From: Thecamonas trahens ATCC 50062
Lineage: Eukaryota > Apusozoa > Apusomonadida > Apusomonadidae
Length of the DNA: 64,000 nt
Assembly (NCBI RefSeq): GCF_000142905.1
Contig: NW_013657670.1
Coordinates: forward strand, 20,065-84,064
Direction: 5' to 3'
Below are positions 26,977 to 36,655 of the stretch, one piece after another. The translations under genes were made by a program, and so were the position numbers. Numbering within the stretch: position 1 is the stretch's first letter; each line of letters opens with the position of its first letter. The notes beneath the pieces are model-generated. The model was given only the letters and a program-made list of their open reading frames with translations. It was not told where the DNA came from and did not search any database.

Positions 26977-28620
26977 TTACTTGCTCTCGTCAGCCACCTG
27001 CACAAACGTCACCGTCTCCCGCAGCCACGCGCCAAAGTCAAACGGCATCTCGGTCGTGCCTGCCAGCCACTCGTGCTCGCACAGCTCGCCAGCCGACGGC
27101 CGATCGTTCGGGTCGCGCGCGAGGCACGCCGCCACAAACTCCCGAAACGGTGCTGACCACGTCTCGGCCGGCAGCCACTCGTCAATCGGCGCGTCCTGCT
27201 CGCACACACACGTCATGTGCTTGAACACCTCGTCCTCGTTAAACTCGTACGGGTACTTGCCGAGCGCACACTCGACAAGAATGAGCCCAAACGCCCACAC
27301 GTCACACGCAGACGTGTACCCGTCCTTGGCCTCGGTCGAGTTGATCCGCTCTGGCGACATGTACGTAAACGTACCCACAAACGTCGACGCCTTGGCCAGC
27401 GTCTGCGCAAGCTCGCGCGAGGTGCCAAAGTCAGAAATCTTGGCCAGTCCCTCGGACGAGAGCAGGATGTTCGCCGGCTTGAGGTCACGGTGGATGAGGT
27501 GCCGCGTGTTGTGCAGGTAGTGCAGCGCGTTGGCGCCCTGCCAGGCAATGTGCCGGATGACGTCCTCCGACAGCGCGCCCGCCGACTGGAGCACAGACTC
27601 GAGCGAGCCACAGTCCATGTACTCGAGCGCTATCGTGATGAGATCGTCCTCGCGCCAGCACCCGAGCGAATTGACCACGTACGGGCAGTTCGACTGCGCA
27701 TACGTCCGAACCTCTGTAAAGAGCTCCTCCCGCTTCCGCTCCGCGTCTGGAGTCGCCGCCGTATCCAGCCGGATCACCTTGCACGCCAGGAGCAAGCCCG
27801 TCTCTTTGTGGCACATCTTCGACACTGCACCTTGTGCGCCCTCGCCGAGCTCGCAAACAAGCTCCAGGTCCTTCAGCTGCAGATCGTGTACCAGCGAAAG
27901 CATTGGGTCGCGCTCACCGCGCGACGCGTTCAGCAGCTCGCCGCCATACGTATTGATGTCAAACACGCCGTCCGTGCCCGAGTCCGACGGCCCCGGTTCC
28001 ACTGCCAGCGTGAGGCCCAGTCGCCCGCGCTTCTTGCCGAGCCCACCGCTCCCGCCGCGCTTCTTGACCAGGCTCCGCCGCGCCGGCCGCTTGGGCGCAC
28101 TCCGCCCGCTCCCTGGCGAGCCTACAGCCGGCGAGTTGCTACACGAGTCCAGCGACGACAACGACGCTGCCAGATTGATCACCTGGATCTGCGGCGACTC
28201 GATCGAATCGTACTGGCTCTCGCTGCCCATGCTGGTGTTGAGCGGGGTGGCGAGTCCAGCCAGCCCAAGCCCGAGGCCCTTTTTCCACGACCCTTTCTTG
28301 CCCTTTCGCCCACCGCCAGCCCCGCCATCCACACCGGGGACTCCCGCGGGCGACTCGCCCAACGCCACCGACGGCGACGATGGCGACGACGGCGAGGAGC
28401 AGCCCTGTCCTGCAGCCGACGACACGATACCCATGCCCAGTCCTTGCCCACCAGCCCCACCGCTTGCAGCCATGGTCTCACCGCCACCCACCGCCACGCT
28501 CTCGCCGTCGTCCGAATCCGAGCCCGAGGCAGAAGCCGAAGCCGAAGCCGACGACGACGACGAACCATACCGAGCCTTGCCCGTCGCCTTGGTGGCGTGC
28601 ACCACAACAGGGGACGACAT
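26977..28620 (-). CDS. MAP kinase kinase (STE7-type)
   Basis: 547 residues from the ATG at 28620. The first ~240 residues are Ser/Gly-rich and disordered, with basic patches. The kinase domain starts at DLQLKDLELVCELGEGAQGAVS (Gly loop) and has the catalytic Lys in LLACKVIRLD, HRDLKPANILL, DFG in AKISDFGTSRELA, an activation loop ending STFVGTFTYMSPERI, and a GYTSACDVWAFGLILVECALG F-helix. The 'VGTxxYMSPER' pattern with upstream S/T residues is typical of MEK-type kinases. It ends in a short extension, AWLRETVTFVQVADESK. Role: dual-specificity phosphorylation of a MAPK. The stop codon is 15 bp from the convergent nucleoside hydrolase stop. A G22 run (C on the coding strand) lies 32 bp upstream of the ATG. 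Confidence 0.9.
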   Translation of the reverse strand: MSSPVVVHATKATGKARYGSSSSSASASASASGSDSDDGESVAVGGGETMAASGGAGGQGLGMGIVSSAAGQGCSSPSSPSSPSVALGESPAGVPGVDGGAGGGRKGKKGSWKKGLGLGLAGLATPLNTSMGSESQYDSIESPQIQVINLAASLSSLDSCSNSPAVGSPGSGRSAPKRPARRSLVKKRGGSGGLGKKRGRLGLTLAVEPGPSDSGTDGVFDINTYGGELLNASRGERDPMLSLVHDLQLKDLELVCELGEGAQGAVSKMCHKETGLLLACKVIRLDTAATPDAERKREELFTEVRTYAQSNCPYVVNSLGCWREDDLITIALEYMDCGSLESVLQSAGALSEDVIRHIAWQGANALHYLHNTRHLIHRDLKPANILLSSEGLAKISDFGTSRELAQTLAKASTFVGTFTYMSPERINSTEAKDGYTSACDVWAFGLILVECALGKYPYEFNEDEVFKHMTCVCEQDAPIDEWLPAETWSAPFREFVAACLARDPNDRPSAGELCEHEWLAGTTEMPFDFGAWLRETVTFVQVADESK

Positions 28621-28938
28621 TACCGAACTCAGGGGAAGGCGGGGGGAAAGTGGGGGGGGGGGGGGGGGGGGGGAGGGGGGGGAGGAAGAGTAAGGGGGAA
28701 AGGGCGTTTTTTGGTTGGTCGAGGCTTGTCCTTGTTTGTGTACGCTCGTGCGTCACCGTCCTCGTGCGTTGTGTGTGTATGTGTGTGCGTGTGTGTGTGT
28801 GTGTGTCCACCTCCCGCCCCTCCCGCTCGCCTCTCCCCACCCGCTCGCCACGAGGCCAAACGGTGGTTCTTCTTCACGTGACCGAACAATGCACGCAATT
28901 TTCCCCCACTCCCACACCCAACCCCAGTACTGTCTAGT
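28621..28938. other. Intergenic spacer with G22 and (GT)n tracts
   Basis: Between the MAPKK start and the receptor-kinase stop. It holds a G22 homopolymer (28652-28673), further G-rich sequence and a TG/GTGT microsatellite at about 28770-28806. No gene is seen. Confidence 0.8.
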
Positions 28939-31900
28939 TCACTTCCGACCACCGGCCCGGCCCAGACTCCGGACTTGGTTTCGCTTGGAAGAGACAAACT
29001 CAGTCACATCGAGTCTGGCAAGAATCTCGACAACCTCGGCCATGGACGGGCGCGAGTGCGGGTCGGCACGCCAACAGCGATCGATGAGTTCGCGGATGGC
29101 GGCGCTTGGGATCTGACTAGGAGTCATCTCGGGCCGCCGCCCGTTGGAGATGCGGAAGCCGACTTCAAGTGCGTTCGAGCCGGAGAAGGCCGACTCGCGG
29201 GCAATCATCTCGAAGAGAATGGTGCCCATGACAAAGACGTCGCCGCGGATGTTGGTCGTGTCGCCGCGAAGCGCCTCGGGCGACATGTAGGCCACCGACG
29301 GAATCATGGTCATCGTTCCCATGTTGGCCTTGATGCCGTCCATGCCAAAGTCAATGGCATGCGCCTCGCGGATGCGCGAGCCTTCAAAGACAAGCGCCAC
29401 GTTGGACGGCCGCAGCGAGCCGTGTGCGATGCCGAGCGAACCGTGGAGCTTGGCAAGCGAGCTCGCCAGGAGCCGTGCCACGATGGCAACCGCCTCCGCG
29501 TCAAACACCACGTTGCGTCGCGTGCCGAGAAGCACGTCGTCGAGTGTCCCGCCTTCATAAAACGGCACAATGATCGCGTATTGGCCCTTGTCCAGACACA
29601 CTGCCAGCGGGCCGACCGCTGTCTCGCTCGAGCTCATAAGCGCCGATGCCGAGAGCTCCGCCATCCGGATCACGTCCTCCGGCCCGAGGTCCTGCCGCAG
29701 CAGCGTCTTGACCACCACTTCCTGATCGCGCCAACGCGCCCGGTGCGCGTTGGCGTACGAGCCCATCCACGTCTCGCCACCCTGCGCCACCAGCCCCACA
29801 ATCTCGCTCCGCGGCACCAGCCATTCGCCGTGCCGCGACGTGCTGGCCTTCAGCGCTGCCGCCGACGGACTCGGCTTGGCCGCCCGCTGTGCGAGTGTGT
29901 CGACCACCGTCAGCTCGTCGCCGACCGTCACGTGGAAGACAGTCGTGTCCGAGACCGGCCACGGCAGCGGCCGAGCAGTCACTCCATCAAGCTGTGTCAG
30001 CTCGTTCACAATCTCGCGCTCGGCCACAAAGAGCCCCCCAGCAATCGTGTGCTCCCAAGCCAGCGACTTGGGCGTTGAAGGGAGAAGCGTCGCCGCGTAC
30101 GCACGCTCTTCAGCCTCTTCCAGGCCAGAGTGCGCAAGGCCAAACAGGTCCGACCACAGGCTCCGCATCGAGTCGATGACCGGCCCACCGAGTTCGCGGT
30201 TTCCACCGCGAGTCGACGACACCACGCGCACCTCGCCGCATGTCACAAGCATCGTGACAGCCATATCCTGCGGGAGATTGAGTGCCTGACACCGCCCAAG
30301 CAGCTCCGTCAGTTGCGTTGACCGATGAACACCAAGCGTGAGCCACCCCAAGCCCCATGCGAGGACGCTCACCCCAATGTCACTCGCCAGCTCCGGCAAC
30401 TGGGTGTGGAATGTACGCAGCGCCCGCCCGGTCTCGACTGGATCGCGCAGGAGCCGCACCCGCGCATTCCGCAGCGTGCAGTGCACTGCCGTGATCTCGC
30501 CCGACGGCTCAGCTGCCGTCGTCGGGTAAACCACCGCAGAGTTGGAGTATGTGCCCGCCAGCTCGGCCTCGGCCTCATCGAGCGTCAGCCGCAGCTCCAC
30601 AGAGTTCTCCCACAGCCGCGTCATGATAGGCACCAGCGGCACCAGCGACGCCGGCGTACCGGCCACATCCGGCCGCCGTCCGTCCACAATCTCCAGCGCC
30701 ACCGCCAGAGCGTTTTCGCCTGCGTACAGCGTCCCGCGCGTCGCAAGTTCCCACAGCGTGATGCCGAGTGAGAACGCGTCTGACGCCGGCGTCATCGCAA
30801 TCGAGCCTCGAAGGAGAACCTCGGGCGCAGCCCAGAAAATCGTGCCCACGTTCATCTGCTCGCCGTGCGCCGTTGCCCCGACCTCGGACGAGAACATGCC
30901 CGACGTGGCCGACGAGACGGCAGAGACCGTCGATGGCGTGCTTGTTCCCACCAGCGGCGCAGAGTCGGCCGGCCCGACCTTGCCTGCTCGCCGCGCCCGC
31001 GCCCGCTTCCGCCGCGCCTTGCGGTCCGCGGCAGAGAGCGAGGCATCGCCCTTGACCGACGACATGCCAAAGTCACAAATTTTTGGGCACCCAGTTGTTG
31101 TCAAACAGCACGTTGAGCGACTTAAAGTCGCCGTGGACCACGCCAGCATGGGAGAGGTACTGCAGACCTTGCGTGATGTTGTGCGCCCACTTCAAGAGAA
31201 TCGACGAGTCGAGGAAAAGGTCAGGCGAGTGCAGGACCTCATACATCGAGCCGCGGTCCATAAACTCGGTGACCAGCGACGGCGGCTCGAGGGTGATGCC
31301 CATAAAGATGACCACGTTCGAGTGCCGCAGCCGAAGCAGCATGCTTGCTTCGTCCACAAACTCGCGGAGCTGGGCCGGGCTCATCTCCTTGGTCCGCGTC
31401 CGCTTCACCGCCACCGCCGTCGAGCGCCACTTGCCGGCATACACAGTACCGTACGAGCCGGCGCCCACCGCCTTGCCCACCGTCAGCTCTTTCTCAGGAA
31501 TGACAAGGTCCGAGTCCGAGCTCAGCTTGTACGTCACCGACTTGCGCCGGTACACAACGTAGCCAATGATCGAGGCGATGCAGCAAATGCCCAGAAAGAC
31601 GGGGAGAAGAATGGCGAGCAGCCGCTTGTTGTCGGTCGACTCAGCGTTGAGCACCGCCAACGTAATCTGGTACGACGACACCATCACGTTCGAGTTGGAG
31701 AGCTCTGGCGCGGCGGCAATGGCACGCAGCTCGGTCACACCCGACAGGGCAATGTTGACCGATCCGGTGTAGACAGGTGACGCCACGTTCGGCTGGCTTC
31801 CATCAATGGTGTAGTGGATGACCGCGCCCGGCGTGAGCGTCGTCAGCTCGACCGAGATCGGCTCGCTAAACGAGCCCGACGACGGGTTCGCCACAGGCGT

Positions 31901-33256
31901 CGACGCCTGTTTCAGTACCGCCGACAGCCGCACAGCCTCGAGCTGCGGCAGCTCGGCGTCGATCAATGCCGTCGCGTCAGCAGACGTCTTTTGCCCATAT
32001 AGCGTGAAGATAAACTTCTGCCACCGTGCAAGGAGCTCCGGGTAGCCAAACGCCGCCATGCCCGACCGCTCAAACGCGTGCTCCGCTTCCAGCATAGTGT
32101 CGTACGCCAGCCGGGTCCGGCTCGACGTCATGACTTCCGTGAGCGACGGCCGAAGAGGGTAAACTCCAGACCGACCCGTGAGAACCTCCTTCTGCGTCGT
32201 CGCATTGCCGATATAGTCGAGGATGGCGCGCGAGCGATCATGGAACGCCGACGAGATAGGCGAGGCAAAAGCCACAAAGACCGAGAGAACTCCGTTGTTG
32301 GCCTCGGTCGGCGACGCCGTCCCGCGCGTCCCGTCATACGCAGGGAACCTGAACGCGCCTACATCGGCGTCGCTCACTCCGGCGCTCAGTACCACACCGG
32401 CGAGCGAGTCAAAGCCACAGTAAATCGCCGTAGCATTGGGATCGAGCGCAAAGTCAAGCGCCCACGTCATCTCGAGTCCATACGTCGCAGAATCCTTGCG
32501 CGAGAGAAAGCCGGCGTCAAAGAGTGGAACGAGCTCGTCAAAGACAGCCCGGATCCGCGGGTCCTCCAACGTGATGTTGGCCATAAAGAACTGCTCGTAG
32601 AACGCGTCGCCGTGCATCCGGATCGCAAGCGAGTCAAAGTATTGTGACGTGGGAATCGAAAACAGATCCGTGCCCAAGCACTTCATGCCCGCCGCCTTGA
32701 ATACCTCGCAGGCCGCAAGGAGCTCCGACCAGGTCGTCGGTGGCACGACGTCGTGGGCGGCAAAGACCGACTTGCGATAATTGCACAAATTGCCCGTCGC
32801 CATCGTCGGTACGCCGTACCGCTTTCCGTCCCTGCCCGTCACATAGTCGAGCGCCGCCGGCACCGTGTCCTCGGCAAAGCCGTGCTTCTCCCACAGGTCC
32901 GTGAGGTCGAGGAACGCGCCCGAGTCGATGAACTCCTGCTTGCCGGCCCCATTGTACAGCGGAATGATGTCCGGCGAGCCAAAGGCCTTAAGCCAATACT
33001 CGTACACCGCCTTGTCGGAGAACTCGTTGAACTCGGCTTGCAGGACGCCGACTGGATCGCCCGTCGACGATGTGTAGCCGTCAGCAAAGGCCTTGGAAAC
33101 AGAGGTGAACTGCGAGGTTTGCGAGGCATAAACGAACATTCTCAGCGCCATATCGGTGGCTGGCGTTACGTAATTGATGGTTGCTGCAGAGGTCAGGCTC
33201 GCCACAAGAGCCAACACCAGCGCCACAGAGTATACCGTTCGTACCATTGGCTTCAT
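28939..33256 (-). CDS. Receptor kinase: solute-binding ectodomain, TM, TKL kinase, cyclase-like domain, pseudokinase
   Basis: Start ATG at 33256 with signal peptide MKPMVRTVYSVALVLALVASL. Residues ~30-430 resemble a bacterial extracellular solute-binding protein (FNEFSDKAVYEYWLKAFGSPD, then KRYGVPTMATGNLCNYRKSV). A chitobiase C-terminal-like module follows (VIHYTIDGSQPNVASPVYTG), then a TM helix (LLAILLPVFLGICCIASIIGYVV). Kinase 1 has GAGSYGTVYAGKW, AVAVKRT, HGDFKSLNVLF and CDFGMSS, with HGD in place of HRD. A ~250-residue stretch next looks like a degenerate class III cyclase domain (RDPVETGRALRTFHTQLPEL, MLVTCGEVRV). The last domain is a second kinase fold with HGSLRPSNV and a DFG, lacking the catalytic Asp of HRD. 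The frame breaks at a T5 run (31080-31084) between HGDFK and DFG; removing one base restores a 1,438-residue protein. A short linker of RRARARFRR type basic residues is inserted in the kinase 1 activation region. Confidence 0.85.
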
Positions 33257-33829
33257 GTCGTCCTCTGAACTTGCCCGCTTGTCCGCTTTGTGCCGCTCCC
33301 CTTGTTGAGAGTGCGGTGGTTGCACTTCCCGCGCCTACCCGGCACCTCCCACTGAGGGATCCCATTGCCAATAACGGCACGAGGATTCACGTGCTCTTAC
33401 CCTCCACACAAATTTGTTAACGGCTACTATGCAGCGCCCTCCAATGTTACCAGCTCTCGTGTTTGCTTAGTGGTGCTTAGTATGAGTCGTGGAAGCAGGG
33501 CAAGTGCTGAACTCCATACATGGCTGAGAGGGCGGGTCGAGCGGAAGGTGGTGGAGCGCTGGGCAAGGAATTGTACTTATTAGCGCAATCAACCTAATTT
33601 GTGCGCTGCGACGTCGCTTCTCGCTCGCTGGGCGTCTTGGCCGCCGCGGTGGGTTGTACATGGTGCATGCTCGCTCGCCTCCACTACCATGTTCGAGTTT
33701 GAAAGCAATGTCGCGCTGGCTTGGAACACATGCGAATGATGCGGGTCACGCTCTTAGGGCGAGCCGCAGTGCCGGGTCTCAACCGAGCCGCACGAAGCGA
33801 CGTCTCCACTTGTCTCGGAGCGGCGAATT
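33257..33829. other. Divergent promoter region, receptor kinase / RUS1-like
   Basis: About 570 bp between two divergent start codons. It is less GC-rich than the flanks and contains CACGTG at ~33389. No convincing gene, repeat or RNA is seen. Confidence 0.6.
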
Positions 33830-35056
33830 ATGCGGCGAAAGGTGGCTCGTGTGCACGCAGCTGCAAGGACTGGTGCTGGTGGCATGATGTGCGGATCCAT
33901 GTCGAGCGTGCGCCGCGGGCTCGCTGCCCTCTTTCTTCCGCGTGGCTATCCGGCGTCCGTCTCGAGCGATTACGCGGCGTACCAGGCTTGCGACACGCTC
34001 CAGGGCCTCGCATCGTACGTGGCCGGATCACTATCATCGCGGGCGATTCTCGCCGGCCTCGGCGTTGGATCTGCGACGGCATCTGCTGCAGGCGCGGTGT
34101 CGGTCACCCTCGTCCGCGACGCCATCGGCATGGCGGCGTCGGTCGGGTGCGCAGCGCTCGCACCGCGATCGATGGAAGCCTTTCCGCAATGGTGGCGACT
34201 GGTGGCGGATGTGCTCAACGACGCCGCACTCTTTGCCGAGCTCCTCTCGGCACTCCTGGATCCGATCTGGTTTGTGTGGCTGGTATGCGGCGCGGCGCTG
34301 ATGCGGGCGGTCGTCGGCGTTGCCGGCGGAACGAGCCGGGCTGTCTTTCGTGCCCACCAGGCCCGCAACGCCAATCTCGCCGACGTCATAGCCAAGGACG
34401 GCTCACAGGAGACCTTTGTCTCACTCCTCGGCCTCCTCCTCGGCCTCCTCCTCGCCCCAGTCCTCGACCACGCATCGTCTGCGGCATGGGCTGTTTTTGC
34501 CGCCGCCACCGCCCTCCACCTCGCCGCCAACTGGGCCGCTGTCTCGTGCCTGGTCCTCGACTCGCTCAACGAGCAGCGGATGGCTGCACTGCTTGCCGCC
34601 GACACTGCTCCTGCCAATGACCATCTTCCGTCGCCTGCTCATCTTGCCGCCACTCTGCCCTTATCGCCATGGGCTGCCGCCGACGTCCCGTTTGCGCTCG
34701 GCGCTCCGCTCAGCTGTCTCGGGCCGGACGGCTCGTGCGAGATTGCCGCCTGTTGGGACGAGCTCGGCTTTATTGTTGATGCCCATGGCCACGCCGCGCT
34801 CTTTGCTGGCGTCGACGCCACAGGCTCGCTCCTGGTCAAGGCCGCATACTTTGCCGCCGCCGCCGCCCGCGACGGACGCGGTGCCGGCGACGTCGGCGAT
34901 CATCTCTGGATCGCCGCCACACAGTCCCGCTGGTGTGCCTTTGCCGCTGCTGCCCATCGCGCAGGTTGGGACGTCGACCATCGTGCCGCTCTCCACCTCG
35001 GGACGGGGCCACGAGTCGCGTTCTGCCAGCCTCTCTCAACCGCCGCTACGGGGTAA
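33830..35056 (+). CDS. RUS1/DUF647 (root UVB sensitive) family membrane protein
   Basis: 408 residues from the ATG at 33830; the ATGs at 33884 and 33899 are alternatives. The family signature is clear: LFLPRGYPASVSSDYAAYQA, CDTLQGLASYVAGSLSSRAILAGLGVG, followed by a VRDAIGMAASV-type helix and DPIWFVWLVCGAALMRAV. Hydrophobic segments LLGLLLGLLLAPVLDH and an LHLAANWAAVSCLVLDSLN block also match DUF647 (plant RUS1-RUS6, animal C16orf58). The C-terminal half is more divergent and ends near LHLGTGPRVAFCQP. Plant RUS1/2 act in UV-B responses and auxin; the biochemical activity is unknown. The stop is 36 bp before the MATE start codon. Confidence 0.87.
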   Translation: MRRKVARVHAAARTGAGGMMCGSMSSVRRGLAALFLPRGYPASVSSDYAAYQACDTLQGLASYVAGSLSSRAILAGLGVGSATASAAGAVSVTLVRDAIGMAASVGCAALAPRSMEAFPQWWRLVADVLNDAALFAELLSALLDPIWFVWLVCGAALMRAVVGVAGGTSRAVFRAHQARNANLADVIAKDGSQETFVSLLGLLLGLLLAPVLDHASSAAWAVFAAATALHLAANWAAVSCLVLDSLNEQRMAALLAADTAPANDHLPSPAHLAATLPLSPWAAADVPFALGAPLSCLGPDGSCEIAACWDELGFIVDAHGHAALFAGVDATGSLLVKAAYFAAAAARDGRGAGDVGDHLWIAATQSRWCAFAAAAHRAGWDVDHRAALHLGTGPRVAFCQPLSTAATG

Positions 35057-35092
35057 AGGCCACACCTCTCGCCACGGGTGACGCACCCCAGC

Positions 35093-36649
35093 ATGGCTGC
35101 CACGTCTCGGTGCCAAGCTGAGACAGAGCCGCTTCTCAGCACAGAGGGCTCGCTACAAGCGTCGGCGTCTGTCACCTGCCCCGCCCAGCAGCCGCGGCCC
35201 GAGGAGCTTAGGCATGCGCCGACGCCGCGTCGCGAACTGTCGCTGCAACTGATGCTGGCGGCACCTGTGGCCTTTACTGTACTCTGCCGCGTCGGCATGA
35301 TGTTGACCGATCTGGCGGTGCTGGGCCACTTGTCGGGCTCGGCGCTGGCGGCGGCGTCGGCGGCGCTCATCTGGATGAACGTTGTGCTCTCGCCGATCTT
35401 TCGCGGCTTTGCGCCTGCGCTCAACGTGCTCTCCGCTCAGGCGCTCGGCGCCGACAACCCGGCCCTGGCTGGCCAGTGGGCGCTGATTGCAGTGCTGGCG
35501 TGCTCGGGCTATGGCGTGTGCGTCGGAGCAGCGTGGTGGTGGGGCGAGGCTGTTCTTCTCGGCATCGGCGCAGACCCGGCCATCGCCGCTGAGGCCGGCG
35601 TGTTCATGCGGTACTCGCTGCTGTGGACCGTGCCGACCATGGGCTATGAGCTGCTGCAATCATTTTTTCGCGCCCACGAGGACGTGCTCCCGGCCATGGT
35701 GATCAACGCTGCAGGCCTCGTCTTCAACCTCGCCGCCAACGTAGTCCTCGTCCACGGCGCCGGCTCCTGGGCCGGCATGGGCTTTGTCGGCTCGCCACTC
35801 GCTACCGCCGCTTCGCGCTGGGTAGTCTTTGTCGGCTACGCAGTATACATGTGGGCAACGCGACGCGCATATCTCAAATCTGCTACGCCGGGCTTTAGCT
35901 GGGCTTGGATGAGCCGGGCGCGGCTGGTAACCTACACGCTCGAGCAGGCGCTCCCACTCTCGCTCTCGGGCCTCATCGAGGAGCTTCAGTTCCAGGTGCT
36001 GGCCGTGATGGCGCTTGATCTCGGCGCGGTGGAGATCGCGACCAACAACGCCATGTTTGTCCTGTTCTTCTTCCTCGACTCGGCCATGCTCGGCCTCTTC
36101 ACGGCGTGCTCCATCCGGGTGGGCCGGCTGCTGGGGTGTGGTCTGCCTCAAGCGGCGCGGCGGGCAGGCGTCGTCACGTTCGGCCTCTCCATGGTTGTTG
36201 GCGGCGCTGTGAGCCTCGCGCTGTACCTCCTCCGCGCTCAGCTGGGTAAGATTGTCTCAAGCGATCCGGCTATCTGGAGTGAGGCCGAGTCGATCGCCCG
36301 GCTCCTTGCCATCTCCTACATCCTCATCGGTGTCTTCTACACCTGCATGGCTATCCTCGACGGCCAGGCGCGGCCGCTTCCGGTCGCCCTTGCCTTTTTC
36401 GTCGGCGCTTGGCTCGTCTGTATCCCGCTCGCCTACGTCTTTGTCTTCAGAGACCACCGCGGGCTCCGCGGCATCTGGCTCTCTATGGTCATCGGCTACT
36501 CGGTCGTCACCACTATTGCCGCTGGCTTTGTGGTCACCTCGGACTGGTCGGCTCTTGCCGACGTGGCGCGGATCCGCTCCGAGTGCAAGGTCAAGCCGGA
36601 GCCGGAGCCGGAGCTGGTAGCCGCGGCACGCGGTTCGAGCCTAGCCTGA
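35093..36649 (+). CDS. MATE-family efflux transporter
   Basis: 518 residues from the ATG at 35093 (MAATSRCQAETEPLLSTEG, with an acidic dileucine-like ETEPLL). Twelve hydrophobic segments follow, with MATE landmarks: AAPVAFTVLCRVGMMLTDLAVLGHLSG, SAQALGADNPALAGQW, LLWTVPTMGYELLQSFFRA, INAAGLVFNLAANVVLV and LSLSGLIEELQFQVLAVMAL, plus a second-half TACSIRVGRLLGCGLPQAAR (the GxxxGN-type repeat). Plasma- or endomembrane H+/Na+-coupled multidrug or metabolite efflux is the family role; the substrate is unknown. The stop codon lies six bases from the convergent desaturase stop, so 3' UTRs must overlap. Confidence 0.93.
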   Translation: MAATSRCQAETEPLLSTEGSLQASASVTCPAQQPRPEELRHAPTPRRELSLQLMLAAPVAFTVLCRVGMMLTDLAVLGHLSGSALAAASAALIWMNVVLSPIFRGFAPALNVLSAQALGADNPALAGQWALIAVLACSGYGVCVGAAWWWGEAVLLGIGADPAIAAEAGVFMRYSLLWTVPTMGYELLQSFFRAHEDVLPAMVINAAGLVFNLAANVVLVHGAGSWAGMGFVGSPLATAASRWVVFVGYAVYMWATRRAYLKSATPGFSWAWMSRARLVTYTLEQALPLSLSGLIEELQFQVLAVMALDLGAVEIATNNAMFVLFFFLDSAMLGLFTACSIRVGRLLGCGLPQAARRAGVVTFGLSMVVGGAVSLALYLLRAQLGKIVSSDPAIWSEAESIARLLAISYILIGVFYTCMAILDGQARPLPVALAFFVGAWLVCIPLAYVFVFRDHRGLRGIWLSMVIGYSVVTTIAAGFVVTSDWSALADVARIRSECKVKPEPEPELVAAARGSSLA

Positions 36650-36655
36650 GTCGCG

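Noticed and set aside
27217-28881. 554-aa plus-strand ORF across the MAPKK gene
   Set aside because: Antisense shadow; the minus strand carries a complete kinase.
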